From Deinococcus koreensis (GTDB lineage Bacteria > Deinococcota > Deinococci > Deinococcales > Deinococcaceae), in assembly GCF_002901445.1 (NCBI RefSeq), contig NZ_PPPD01000004.1, forward strand, positions 62,001 through 126,000: a stretch of 64,000 nucleotides of DNA, read 5' to 3'. The notes below the pieces were generated by a model that was not told where the DNA came from, searched no databases, and saw nothing but the letters and a program-made list of their open reading frames with translations. The position numbers and the translations under genes are program-made. Position 1 is the first letter of the stretch. Every line of letters starts with the position of its first letter. Below, piece after piece: positions 25,780-34,303 of this stretch.

Positions 25780-26343
25780 CAAACGGCTGGTGAGTACGAC
25801 CCACCGGGATGACGGCAGGCGTGGGCTCTTCCGAGCCGATGTTCCGTGCGGCATGGGGATGCTCGTCATTCGGTGTGACGTCAATGCTGAACACGTTGGA
25901 GCGGCGCAGCCCCCGCGCAGGGCGAGGCCGATCCTCGACCGTCCCGTGTGCCCCGTCGATCTGCGTCTGGGCTTGACCTGGCGCATACCCAAAGGGGTGG
26001 GCAGACGAGCGTTTCCGCAGGTTCCTGGCCCCCTCATCCGCGTTGCGCTTCGTTCTGGAGCATCCGTAGAGGGCCCCCTGTTCCTCGCGTTCGGCGCTCT
26101 GCGAGTCCACTCCGCGCCCTTGGTGCTCCTTGACTTCGCCGCTCTGCGAGTGCCTTCGCCCCGGGTTGAATCGTCTAGATCTAACCGCGCTTGGGATCAC
26201 GCGGCCTGGATCGCCGGGTTGGTCAGACGTTCGATCTGTGACAGGCCAGGCCCTCCCCGTTCAGGGGCTACCGTCCCCCGCTGCCTGAGGCTCCCCTGAG
26301 GAGGCGCAGACGTGAAGCTGATTGGCTCCTACTCCCATGCGCC
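25780..26343. other. 560-bp stretch without a supportable gene
   Basis: No frame here has convincing coding character. The only structure noted is a short direct repeat (CGCTCTGCGAGT) near 26094 and 26141. Confidence 0.35.
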
Positions 26344-26616
26344 ATGGACGCGGCTCCCCTGCCCGAGTGCGACGAACGTCTCCGCATGGCGGCCCGCCTG
26401 TGGGCGGCCTGGCCGTGGCTGATGGCGCTGACCCTGGGGAGCGCACCCGCGCTGCATATGCTGGGCCTTTCGGGCCTGTGGCTGGTGCTGATCCCGGCCC
26501 TGGGGGGCCTGCTGCTGACGCTCGTGGTCGTGCTGCCGGCCCGGCACCCGCGCCCGGGGTTCACGCCTGCGGCCGGTGAGCGTGCGGTTCCTGCGATGTC
26601 ACGCCCGACGGCCTGA
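26344..26616 (+). CDS. Small two-helix membrane protein
   Basis: 90 residues with two hydrophobic helices (WAAWPWLMALTLGSAPALHML, then LWLVLIPALGGLLLTLVVVLP) after a short acidic N-terminus. No family is recognised. No clear ribosome-binding site is present; leaderless starts are common in Deinococcus. It lies 184 bp before the ZIP transporter on the same strand, but a shared transcript is unproven. Confidence 0.45.
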   Translation: MDAAPLPECDERLRMAARLWAAWPWLMALTLGSAPALHMLGLSGLWLVLIPALGGLLLTLVVVLPARHPRPGFTPAAGERAVPAMSRPTA

Positions 26617-26800
26617 ACCGCGCTCACTGAATGCAGGCGCTGGCTTCGGTCGGGCGCCGCAGCGCTCCAGAGAGGGCCAGCTTGGCTCGCCCAGGGCGAC
26701 GGGCTCCTGAAGCCCGCCGAGAGGGGGGCATACAGCCCCCTCACGCTTCCATCCCTGAGCGGACGGCCCCGCCCCCACCCCCATCTGCCAGACTGAACCC

Positions 26801-27526
26801 ATGTGGACAGCGACGCTCTGGGGTCTGGCGGCGGGCTCCTCCCTCCTCGTCGGCGCCCTGCTGGGGCTGTACGCGCCGCTGCACAAACGCCTGGTCGCGC
26901 TGATCATGGCGCTGGGGGCCGGCGTGCTGATCAGTTCGGTGACCTTCGAACTGCTGGACGAGGCCTTCAACCGGGGCGGTTTTGGTGCGGTGGCGACCGG
27001 ACTGGTGCTGGGCGCGCTGGCGTTCTTCCTAGGTGACCTGGCGGTGAACCGCGCTGGCGGCCTGCACCGCAAGCGCAGCACGGGTCAGCAGGAGGGGGGT
27101 CAGGCCAGTGCCATCGTGTTGGGCACGCTGATGGACGGCATCCCGGAATCGGTCGCCATCGGGGTCAGTCTGCTGGCGGGCGGGACGCTGAGCTGGGAGT
27201 TTCTGGCGGCCGTGTTCCTGAGCAACATCCCCGAGAGCTTGAGTGCCAGCGTCGGCCTCAAACGGGCCGGGCACCGGCCCGCGCACATCCTGGGGTTGTG
27301 GGCCGCCATCGCCGCGGCGAGCGGCCTGGCCTCGGGCCTCGGGTACGCAGTGCTGGGGTCAGCGGGCCCCGGGCTGATCGCGGGGATCCAGGCCTTCGCC
27401 GCCGGGGCCATCCTGACCATGCTGTCGTCGACCATGTTGCCCGAAGCGTACGAGGAGGGCGGGGCCGCCATCGGGCTGGCCACCACCGTCGGCTTCCTGG
27501 CGGCGTTCACCCTCAGTCACCTGTAG
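26801..27526 (+). CDS. ZIP-family metal transporter
   Basis: 241 residues with about seven or eight membrane helices. The family signature is clear: GTLMDGIPESVAIG in one helix and SNIPESLSASVGL in the next, where His/Asp/Asn/Glu residues form the metal site. ZIP proteins move zinc or related divalent metals into the cytoplasm. The usual His-rich loop is replaced by a short basic loop (GLHRKRSTGQQEGG), and the first helix carries a D in place of the common H, so the metal preference may differ. The ATG lacks an evident ribosome-binding site. Confidence 0.88.
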   Translation: MWTATLWGLAAGSSLLVGALLGLYAPLHKRLVALIMALGAGVLISSVTFELLDEAFNRGGFGAVATGLVLGALAFFLGDLAVNRAGGLHRKRSTGQQEGGQASAIVLGTLMDGIPESVAIGVSLLAGGTLSWEFLAAVFLSNIPESLSASVGLKRAGHRPAHILGLWAAIAAASGLASGLGYAVLGSAGPGLIAGIQAFAAGAILTMLSSTMLPEAYEEGGAAIGLATTVGFLAAFTLSHL

Positions 27527-27632
27527 CGGGTCGGGTCGGGCTGCTGAGGTGGCGCATGAAGGCGTTCCAGCGCACGGGCTGACCTATACTGGGGCATCCC
27601 CGACAAGATCAGCGCGGTTCAAGGAGACAGTC

Positions 27633-27875
27633 ATGCCTGAGAAGAAGACCGGCAAGAGTGCGGCCAGTGCGGCGGCCAAGACCCTGCGGGATGGGCGCAC
27701 AGGCGCAGATTCCAAGGCGGCGGCGGGGAGCGCCCTGTCGCAGGTGAAGGGGGGGCGGAGCACGGGCGTGAAAGCGGCCCAGGCGGCCTCGGACGTCTTG
27801 CAGAGTCCAGACACGGGCAAGGCGTCGAAAAAGGCGGCCGGGAGCGCCCTGTCCCAGAAGAAGAAGTCGGGCTGA
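27633..27875 (+). CDS. Small Lys/Ala-rich protein with duplicated AAGSALSQ motif
   Basis: 80 residues from an ATG with AAGGAGA 6 bp upstream. Two repeats, DGRTGADSKAAAGSALSQ and DTGKASKKAAGSALSQ, each follow an alternating Ala/Ser segment. Short proteins with this K-x-AAGSALSQ motif are widespread in bacteria and are uncharacterised as far as I know. The basic charge suggests nucleic-acid binding. A longer upstream in-frame start at 27549 lacks support. Confidence 0.65.
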   Translation: MPEKKTGKSAASAAAKTLRDGRTGADSKAAAGSALSQVKGGRSTGVKAAQAASDVLQSPDTGKASKKAAGSALSQKKKSG

Positions 27876-27959
27876 ACCGATCTCGGTGTGACGGGTCATC
27901 TGGCTTCAGCGGGCTGGGGGCCAGGGGCACGGCGCCCAGGTGGGCCTGTACCGGATGAC

Positions 27960-28180
27960 TGGTGATGGAGGTGGGGCAGGACGTGCTCGCCCTGCGGCCA
28001 ACGGGGGGCGAGGCTCACGCCACGAGGCGGGCCGCGCTGGTCGGCCTCCTGGAGGCGACCCACCCCGGCGCGGGCGCTGAACGACAAGCACTCGCGGCGC
28101 TGGAACGGGCGGCTAAGCTGGAGCGCCTGGTCAGCGGAGACCCAGGGGCGGGGAGGGGTTCGGGGGCTCGCACCGCCCGT
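27960..28180 (+). pseudogene. Decayed relative of the 7089-7553 gene
   Basis: Read in two frames, this stretch encodes VGQDVLALRP...GEAHATRRAALVGLLE and then, after a shift near 28070, ARALNDKHSRRWNGRLSWSAWSAETQGRGG. Both parts align closely with the gene beside the IS701 element, on the opposite strand. The copy has a frameshift and stops where the transposase fragment begins. Confidence 0.6.
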
Positions 28181-29183
28181 TCCGGCTGGGCGCGGGCGGC
28201 CTTGGCCAGCTTGAACAGCAGCGCACTCTTGCCCTGCACCCGCCGGAGGTGCCGCGGCACCTCCGCCTCCACCCTGCTCTCGGCGCGGGTGCCGATGTGG
28301 TGGGCCACCGAGACCAGCAGTTCCACCAGGTCTTCGGTGACCTCGGTCAGCCGCTCCCAGCACAGCGCGGCGAGCAGGACGTGGCGCAGGGGCGCGGGAT
28401 GGCGGCGCAATTCGCGGGGTGGTTCACTGGCGGCCCGGCGCCGGTACTGCTGGAGCACTCTGGGAGGAACCCCCTGAACCAGCTGCGGCGGAAGGCCGAG
28501 GGCGCTCAGCTCGCTGAGCTTGGCGAGTTCCTGCAGGACGGTGTCGACCGTGACCCGCCCGGCGGTGTCTTTGAGGGTGGCCAGGGTGGAGCGGACGACC
28601 AGCAGCAGTTGCAGGTCATCCGCCGCCGCATCGGTGCTGATCAGGGCGTTCAGGGCCTGACAGGTTGGGGGCTGAGCCGGCGCTGGATGCTCTGCATCCA
28701 GTGCTCCTCCTGGGCGCCCACGGCCGCGCGCAGGCAGCGACTGAATCGCTGTGCCGTCGGCGGAACGAGACGCTGTCCCCGCAGAAAGTCCCGTCCGCGC
28801 TGCCTCAGGCTCTCCGAGTCCGGATTGAGGTCGGCGACCAGGGGCGTGAGGTGGGCGATCAGCGCCGCCCCGTCCGGTGCGCGGAAGGCCCGGAAGCCGC
28901 AGAAGTGCGCCACCTCATCGCGGTAGCGCCGCGCCGTTCGGGTCGACCAGTCCACCTCTGCCCACAGGGCTGGAGAGAGGCCGAGCTGCTGGGACAGGAC
29001 GTCGATGACCGCCGCAGGCACCGCCTGCGGACGATCCAGAAACTCGCCCCCCACCTGAAAGGTCTTGAGCAGGGCGGCCAGGTGAAGCGTGGCCGCCGCG
29101 CCCTTGTGGCCCAGGAAGACCCGTTCCCCGGCGCTCAGGGTGAAGTGGTGCGCGAGTTCCTCGGGCGTCCAGGTGCGGATCAC
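28180..29183 (-). pseudogene. tnpA: Tn3-family transposase, frameshifted and truncated
   Basis: The N-terminal ~175 residues (TPEELAHHFTLSAGERVFLGHKG) are an intact DUF4158-type Tn3 N-terminus. At about 28660 the frame stops after SPQPVRP, and the coding pattern continues one base off (QALNALISTDAAADDLQ...). It then resumes as TEVTEDLVELLVSVAHHIG and GKSALLFKLAKAA, typical Tn3 transposase sequence. Homology ends near 28190, before the DDE catalytic part. A Tn3 transposase is normally about 1000 residues, so roughly two thirds are missing and the protein cannot be active. Confidence 0.8.
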
Positions 29184-29190
29184 GCGGCGC

Positions 29191-29742
29191 TCAGCGCTGA
29201 AGAAGCCGGGTGATGGTGCTGGGATGCACGCCGAACAAGCGGGCGCACTGCGCCGCCGTGCGCCGCCCGGCCTGGACGGACTCGCGGATGTCCTGCTCCT
29301 GGTGCGGGAGGAGTTTGCGCCGACGCCCGCTGACGCGCCCCTCGGAGCGCGCCTGCTCCAGTCCTGCCAGGGTGCGCTCGCGGATCATGGCGCGCTCGAA
29401 CTCGGCGAAGGCGCCGACCATCTGCATCATCATCCGGCCGGCGGGCGTGGTGGTGTCGATGGCCTCGGTCAGACTGCGGAACCCCGCTTCCCGCTCACCC
29501 AGCAGCTCCATCAGGTGCAGCAGATCTTTCAGGCTGCGGCTGAGCCGGTCGAGCTTCCAGACGACCACCAAGTCCCCGGGGCGCAGCTGGTCGAGCATGC
29601 GGTGAAGTTCGGGGCGATCCCAGCGGCCTCCCGAAGCGTGTTCGGTGAACACGCGTCCCACGCCGCTCTCCTTCAGCGCCCGGAGCTGTGCGGCGGTGTC
29701 CTGGTCGTGCTGCTTGCTGACGCGTGCATACCCAATCTGCAT
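29191..29742 (-). CDS. tnpR: Tn3-family serine resolvase
   Basis: 183 residues. The catalytic domain starts IGYARVSKQHDQDTAAQ with the nucleophilic Ser after ARV, and continues WKLDRLSRSLKDLL and FAEFERAMIRERT. The C-terminal helix-turn-helix (RTAAQCARLFGVHPSTITRLLQ) binds the resolution site. It would resolve transposon co-integrates. It lies 7 bp upstream of the truncated transposase gene and is itself intact, so it may still act on res sites elsewhere on the replicon. Confidence 0.9.
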   Translation of the reverse strand: MQIGYARVSKQHDQDTAAQLRALKESGVGRVFTEHASGGRWDRPELHRMLDQLRPGDLVVVWKLDRLSRSLKDLLHLMELLGEREAGFRSLTEAIDTTTPAGRMMMQMVGAFAEFERAMIRERTLAGLEQARSEGRVSGRRRKLLPHQEQDIRESVQAGRRTAAQCARLFGVHPSTITRLLQR

Positions 29743-29884
29743 GGGGCCTCCAGGAGTGCCAAAACGTGGTGCGGATGCTCCTGATTATGCAACAGTGTTT
29801 CGCAACGCCAGAACCCGCTGCCCGTCACATCATCAGCATCGTTGAACAGACGAATGTTTTCGCAATCCTGGTGTACAACCAGGG
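29743..29884. promoter_or_regulatory. Probable res site of the transposon
   Basis: This lies between the resolvase start and the candidate terminal repeat. It contains two similar blocks on the minus strand (TTGCGAAAACATTCGTC and TTGCGAAACACTGTTGC), as expected for resolvase-binding subsites. Assigned mainly by position. Confidence 0.35.
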
Positions 29885-30214
29885 CTTATCCGTGTCGTGA
29901 CCCCTGTACGCGCTCGAATAGGATCCACTGACCACCCGGTGTCCAGTTCGCGCGCAGACCCTGCGTGACGGCTTGCGGAGCACTGAAGGTGGGCTTGGCT
30001 GAGCGTACTGGTCGCCCGGAGTCAGAAGGTCAGCGAGACGTGGCGTGACCTTCGGAAACTCCAGGGCTGCCTGGCAAGTCACGGCGTGAAGCTTCGGTGA
30101 AGAGCTCAGGGAATCCAGGAGAGGGGGGCTGGGCATACAGGGGATGAAAGCAATCATCCAGCCGTCCGTCACCCTCCCCCTCGCAGCGCCATCTCCTGTT
30201 CCCCAGAGGTCGTC

Positions 30215-30434
30215 ATGTTCCAGCGTCACCGTCCGTTCCGTCCTGACCTCGCCGCCCTGCTCACACCCAGCGTGACTGGCGCCCTTGCCCTCGCGCAGCA
30301 GGCCAGCGGCGGCGCCCAAGGCATGAGCCAGCCGCCCGCCATCAACGGCCCCGCGGTTTCCGCGCGCGACCGGGTGGACACCGCCGACCAGACCTCGACC
30401 ACCGTCACGGTCATGAATCTCGCGACCAACGCTG
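30215..30434 (+). pseudogene. N-terminal remnant of YncE-like beta-propeller protein
   Basis: The frame reads a short export-like N-terminus and then VSARDRVDTADQTSTTVTVMNLATNAV, which is the first blade of YVTN/YncE-type beta-propellers (a TADQxSNTVxVxDPATN pattern). It then runs off into unrelated sequence and stops at 30484. Full proteins of this type have about 300 residues, so nearly all blades are lost. The start has a weak ribosome-binding site. Confidence 0.55.
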
Positions 30435-30465
30435 TGCCACATCCATCACCAAACAGAGGAGCCTC

Positions 30466-31221
30466 ATGTTCAGACGTGTCCTGATGACATCACTGGTCGT
30501 GGCCGCCCTAGCGCCAGGCGCGGCCAGCGCGGCGACCGTACAGCTCTTCCCCTTCAAGGGCATGGGCCGCGCGGACAGCCCGGCTGCGACTGGACAGCTC
30601 AGTGTCCGCAGCCCCACTCCGCAGCTAGCGGTGTCCACCCTGACCCTGCGGGGCCTGACGCCGGGCCGGGCCTACGTCGCCCACTATCACGCGTTGGGGA
30701 AGGCGGCGACTGAGCCCTGCTCGTCCCAGGGGCCCGTCACCCTGGGCTTCCCGGCCTTCAAGGCCAATGCACGCGGGCAGGCCACGGTCGTCCTGCGGGC
30801 CGATTCAGCGCGCATCGCTGGGGCTCTGGGTGCGTATGTCAACGTCCACACGGCGTCTGATTTGACGGTCGTGCCGCTGTGTGCGGCGCTGCTGAAGACG
30901 GGGGCGGCTCCGGCTACCCCGGCCACCGCTCCAGCGCCGACAGCCGCCACCCCGGTGGCTGCGGCTCCGGTCACCGTAAAGGTCGGGGACAACGTGTTTC
31001 AGCCCACCAGCCTGACCGTCCCCGCCGGCACCACCGTGACCTGGCTCCATACCGGGCAGATCACCCACAACGTCCTGTCCCTGACGGTGGCCGACCTGAA
31101 GTCACCGGATCTGCGGCCAGGGGACAAGTACAGCTACACCTTCAAGACCCCCGGCACCTATACCTACTACTGCTCGTACCACGATGGCATGAGCGCCACG
31201 ATCACTGTGACCAACCGCTGA
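30466..31221 (+). CDS. Exported CHRD-like and cupredoxin fusion protein
   Basis: 251 residues with a signal peptide (VLMTSLVVAALAPGAASAA) and a GAGGAG ribosome-binding site. Residues ~25-140 form a CHRD-like beta domain (LTLRGLTPGRAYVAHYHALG, VNVHTASD) with two cysteines. After an Ala/Pro/Thr linker, residues ~165-250 form a plastocyanin-like domain with type 1 copper ligands: His in TGQITHNV, then Cys, His and Met in YYCSYHDGM. It is probably a periplasmic or surface copper protein. The first domain is similar to the whole next gene, which suggests duplication. Confidence 0.8.
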   Translation: MFRRVLMTSLVVAALAPGAASAATVQLFPFKGMGRADSPAATGQLSVRSPTPQLAVSTLTLRGLTPGRAYVAHYHALGKAATEPCSSQGPVTLGFPAFKANARGQATVVLRADSARIAGALGAYVNVHTASDLTVVPLCAALLKTGAAPATPATAPAPTAATPVAAAPVTVKVGDNVFQPTSLTVPAGTTVTWLHTGQITHNVLSLTVADLKSPDLRPGDKYSYTFKTPGTYTYYCSYHDGMSATITVTNR

Positions 31222-31257
31222 GGCGGAGTCAATGCACCACGCACCACGGAGGAACAT

Positions 31258-31704
31258 ATGTTCGTAGACAAGATCGTTCTGGGGATGGCCACCACCGCGC
31301 TGCTCGGCTCGTGCAGCATGATGATGGGTGGCGGCACCACCTACACCTTCAAGCACAACGCCAACGCGGCCGATCCCGCCGCCATGGGCAAGGCCGTGGC
31401 GACCATGAGTGGCGGCATGGTCAGCACCACCCTGACGGTGAGCGGCCTGACGCCCAGCAAGGCGTACATCGCGCACTACCACGCCTTCGGCCCGGCGTCC
31501 AGCACCGATCCCTGCGCCTCCAACGGGCCGGTGACACTGGGCTTCCCAGGCTTCATGTCGGACGCCAGCGGCAACGCCAGCGTGACCGTCAGCGGCGACA
31601 TGACCAAGATCGCGGGCGACCTGGGCGCGTACATCAACGTCCACTACGCCAGCGATCCCAGCGTCGTGCCGATCTGCGCCCCAGTCAAGATGACCAAGGG
31701 CTGA
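31258..31704 (+). CDS. CHRD-domain lipoprotein
   Basis: 148 residues with a lipobox (LLGSCSMM) and a strong GGAGG ribosome-binding site. The single domain (LTVSGLTPSKAYIAHYHAFG, DPCASNGPVTLGFPGF, YINVHYASDP) is a CHRD-like beta fold and is clearly paralogous to the first domain of the preceding gene, with the same two cysteines. The two genes are 36 bp apart and likely share a transcript. Confidence 0.75.
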   Translation: MFVDKIVLGMATTALLGSCSMMMGGGTTYTFKHNANAADPAAMGKAVATMSGGMVSTTLTVSGLTPSKAYIAHYHAFGPASSTDPCASNGPVTLGFPGFMSDASGNASVTVSGDMTKIAGDLGAYINVHYASDPSVVPICAPVKMTKG

Positions 31705-31799
31705 GGATCGCAACCAGGGCGGCCTTCACGGCAACGTGGGGGCCGCCTTGCTGACGTGTCCACTGGCCGCCCCTGGCCGTGTCCATCACCACCTCTGGT

Positions 31800-32492
31800 C
31801 TACCCGCCGGGCAGGGCCACCCGGCCCAGCGGGCGGGTCGGGGCCGGGCTGCCCCCGGCGGGTTCCACGCTGATGCCCACAGACGCGTAGCCCCGCCAGC
31901 CCACCTGCAAGGCGGTGCCGCCCGTGAGCCCCAGACTGACCGGCACGCGGGCGCCCGTCCCGCTGCCTGTGCGGCCCCATGCCTGGTAGACCTGCCCGGC
32001 CGGCGCCGGCCGGGCGAGAATCACCAGGGCCTGTCCGTCCGGCCGCACGAGCAGGGTGCCGAACGCCTGACCGTCCGGCGACGCGAGGGTCAGCCTGGAC
32101 GCGCCCTGGGCCTCCCACCGCTGGGCCGTGGTCTGCGGGGACGGTGCCGTCATGAGGCGGGTCGTGAGGGGCGTCAGGGCCAGCACCAGCACGGCGGCCG
32201 CCGCCAGCCACGGCCAGCGCGGGCGGTGGAGGCGGGGCACCGCTCTGAGCGGCGGCTGAGTCGTGAAAGGGCTAGCCCCGGCGACGCGGCGGGCCTGCAG
32301 GCGTTCCCACCCGCCACTGGGCAACGCTGCGTCGGGCAGGTCGTCGGCGAGCGAGAACAGCGCGTCTTGCAGCCGGGCCAGCTCGGCGCGGCAGGTGGAG
32401 CAGCCGGACAGGTGAGCCTCGACGCTCTCCAATTCCGCCTGCTCCAGGTCACCGAGGACGTACCCGGGCAGCAGCTCCGTCGGGTGGGTCAT
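31800..32492 (-). CDS. Anti-sigma factor (RskA-like)
   Basis: 230 residues. The N-terminal zinc-binding anti-sigma domain has the H-x3-C-x2-C motif in EAHLSGCSTCRAEL, after a conserved LLPGYVLGDLEQAELE stretch. One membrane helix (WPWLAAAAVLVLALTPL, ~94-110) is followed by an RskA-type extracytoplasmic domain (GQALVILARPAPAGQVYQAWG, SVGISVEPAGGS). It should hold the adjacent sigma factor at the membrane. Its ATG overlaps the sigma stop codon by 4 bp, so the pair is made together. Confidence 0.88.
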   Translation of the reverse strand: MTHPTELLPGYVLGDLEQAELESVEAHLSGCSTCRAELARLQDALFSLADDLPDAALPSGGWERLQARRVAGASPFTTQPPLRAVPRLHRPRWPWLAAAAVLVLALTPLTTRLMTAPSPQTTAQRWEAQGASRLTLASPDGQAFGTLLVRPDGQALVILARPAPAGQVYQAWGRTGSGTGARVPVSLGLTGGTALQVGWRGYASVGISVEPAGGSPAPTRPLGRVALPGG

Positions 32493-33043
32493 GGGGTCAT
32501 CCTCCTGCGGAGATTCAGCAGCGCGCGGCGCAGTCGGCTTTTGACCGTGCCCAGGGGCAGCCCGGTGCGGGCCGCGAGTTCAGCGTGCGTGTAGCCGCCA
32601 AAGAACATGCCCTCCAGCAGCAGCCGGTCGGTGTCCGGGAGCGATCTCAGGGCGGCGCCCAGCAGGGCCTGATCCAGGGGATCGCGCGCTGGCGAGGGCG
32701 CTGGCAGGTCGAAGGCCGGATCGTCGACCGCGCCGTCACGGGCCTGTGGCCGGGCGCGGCGGGCGCGCAGCCGCTCCAGGCACAGGTGGTGGGCGATGGT
32801 CAGCACGAAGGTCTGCACCGTGCCGCGCGCCGGATCGTAGCGCCCGGCCTGGGCCTCCAGGCGCAGGAAGGTGTCCTGCAGGACTTCCTCGGCGTCCTCC
32901 GGGGAGACCAGCATCCGCAGGCACACGCGGTAGGTCACGCCGGCGAGCGCGTCGTAGAGGGCCTTCAGGGCGCCCTCCTGTCCATGCTGAAGCTGCACGA
33001 GCAGCCCCTGATGATCCAGAGCGGTCGGCAGGGGAGCGGGCAT
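32489..33043 (-). CDS. ECF sigma factor (SigK-like)
   Basis: 184 residues from the ATG at 33043. Region 2 covers LKALYDALAGVTYRVCLRMLVSPEDAEEVLQDTFLRLEAQAGRYDPARGTVQTFVLTIAHHLCLERLR; region 4 covers LRSLPDTDRLLLEGMFFGGYTHAELAARTGLPLGTVKSRL. A further in-frame ATG at 33121 has AGGAGG only 1 bp away and encodes extra residues without sigma similarity. It directs RNA polymerase to envelope-stress promoters when released by the overlapping anti-sigma factor. The CHRD/cupredoxin genes next to it are plausible targets. Confidence 0.88.
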   Translation of the reverse strand: MPAPLPTALDHQGLLVQLQHGQEGALKALYDALAGVTYRVCLRMLVSPEDAEEVLQDTFLRLEAQAGRYDPARGTVQTFVLTIAHHLCLERLRARRARPQARDGAVDDPAFDLPAPSPARDPLDQALLGAALRSLPDTDRLLLEGMFFGGYTHAELAARTGLPLGTVKSRLRRALLNLRRRMTP

Positions 33044-33378
33044 GACCGCAGTCTGCCGCACCGGCCGCCGCTCCGGGGCATGAAACCCAGGAAAGCAGGC
33101 GAATGCGGCGAAGTCGGACATACCTCCTGTATGCGCGCAGAGGGCTGCCTGGATGCACGTCTCAGGCAAGGAGGATGAACAGACAGCACGCTCAAATCGT
33201 GACCCCTGAACTCATCACCCACTCACACGATCTGGACAAAATTTCAGCCTTGGCCAGGTTAGGCCCATCTGGGTGGTTCACTCGACCAGTCCGAGCGCTC
33301 ACCCTTGCCCTGGGCGAGGCCGCCTGCTAGCGTGACGCATCCCTTGGCATTTCCATCCCTTCCTCAGAGGAGCAGCTC

Positions 33379-33804
33379 ATGCGTCCCTTTCACATTCTGC
33401 TGGTCGATGACAGCGTCGCCGACCTTGAACTGGCCCGCGAGGCCTTCGAAAGCCACCGCACGTCCCTGACCCTGCACACCTTCGAGGGGGGCCTGGGCGC
33501 CCTGAGCTTTCTGGAGACCCTGGAGGTGGGGGAGTTGCCGGACGTGATCGTGCTCGACATCAACATGCCCAGGATGAGCGGCTTCGACGTGCTGCGCATC
33601 CTCAAGGCGGACGCCCGCTGGGGGAGCATCCCCGTGGTGATGCTGTCCACGTCCTCGGGGCATCAGGATGTCACCCGGGCGTACTCGCTGCACGCCAGCT
33701 CGTACCTCGTGAAAGCGAGTTCCTTCCCCGCGTTCCTGAAGCAAATTGATCAGTTTCTGGCGTACTGGATGAGCAACCGCCTGCCGAGCTGGCCGGTGGC
33801 CTGA
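33379..33804 (+). CDS. Single-domain response regulator (Rcp1-like)
   Basis: 141 residues, a receiver domain only: acidic pocket in LLVDDS, phospho-acceptor Asp in VIVLDINMPRMSG, Thr/Ser in VVMLSTSS and Lys in YLVKAS. The extended loop after the first helix resembles receivers that pair with phytochrome-type kinases. A good ribosome-binding site (GAGGAG) precedes the ATG. The large GAF kinase begins 1.1 kb downstream on the same strand and is a likely partner. Confidence 0.88.
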   Translation: MRPFHILLVDDSVADLELAREAFESHRTSLTLHTFEGGLGALSFLETLEVGELPDVIVLDINMPRMSGFDVLRILKADARWGSIPVVMLSTSSGHQDVTRAYSLHASSYLVKASSFPAFLKQIDQFLAYWMSNRLPSWPVA

Positions 33805-33859
33805 GCCGCAGTGGGCGCCGGCGCCGGGCAGGCTCAGCGCGTGGGACGGTGAGTGTGCG

Positions 33860-34303
33860 ATGAAGGACGACCTGGAGGAGGTGCACTGGGCGGCGCTCGG
33901 CCTGGGGGCGACGGCCTCCGTCCTGAGCGTTCCCGAGCTGCTGCGCGGTCTGCTCACGGAAACGCAGGCCGAGCGGAGGCAGGCCGGCGGGTACTGGACG
34001 GTGGAGCACCTCCTGCGTCTGCTGTGGGACGAGGCCGGTGCGCTGCGGCCCGGTGTGCCCCAGGTGTACCGGTACCTGCTGGAGGTGCTCGTTCAGCCGC
34101 AGGTGGTGACGCGGGTGGACGTGCTGCGCTGCCTGTTCGTGTGGTTTGACGAGCAGGGCGGGACGGGCGCGGTGGCGGATGAGGTGCGGGCGGTGATGCG
34201 CGCGGGCCGGCCGGTGTACGAGGCGCTGCTGCGGGAGGGGGATCCAGAGCTCACGCCGGAAGTGCGCGAACTGCTGGCGCAGGCGTGGTGGCAGGAGGCG
34301 TAG
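33860..34303 (+). CDS. Hypothetical helical protein
   Basis: 147 residues, all-helical by pattern (VPELLRGLLTETQAERRQ, YRYLLEVLVQPQVVTRVDVLRCLFVWFD, VRELLAQAWWQEA). No domain was recognised; the repeat-like helices could be a HEAT-type scaffold. It lies between the receiver and the kinase genes on the same strand, so a link to that signalling group is possible. Confidence 0.5.
   Translation: MKDDLEEVHWAALGLGATASVLSVPELLRGLLTETQAERRQAGGYWTVEHLLRLLWDEAGALRPGVPQVYRYLLEVLVQPQVVTRVDVLRCLFVWFDEQGGTGAVADEVRAVMRAGRPVYEALLREGDPELTPEVRELLAQAWWQEA

Larger units (their letters stand above)
28180..29904 (-). mobile_element. Remnant of a Tn3-family transposon
   Basis: The element holds tnpR and the 5' part of tnpA. 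At 29885-29904 the minus strand reads GGGGTCACGACACGGATAAG, which resembles a Tn3-type terminal repeat beginning GGGG, placed just outside the likely res region (29743-29884). The other end is lost in the junction near 28180, so no full element remains. Confidence 0.6.

Noticed and set aside
25685..26200. Minus-strand 171-codon frame upstream of the LuxR-type gene
   Set aside because: No domain, mixed composition and no ribosome-binding site; not better than chance in this GC-rich gap.
33044..33169. Longer sigma factor start at 33169 or 33121
   Set aside because: The added residues have no sigma similarity; region 2 begins shortly after the ATG at 33043. The AGGAGG at 33121 is only 1 bp from its ATG, though it keeps that start possible.
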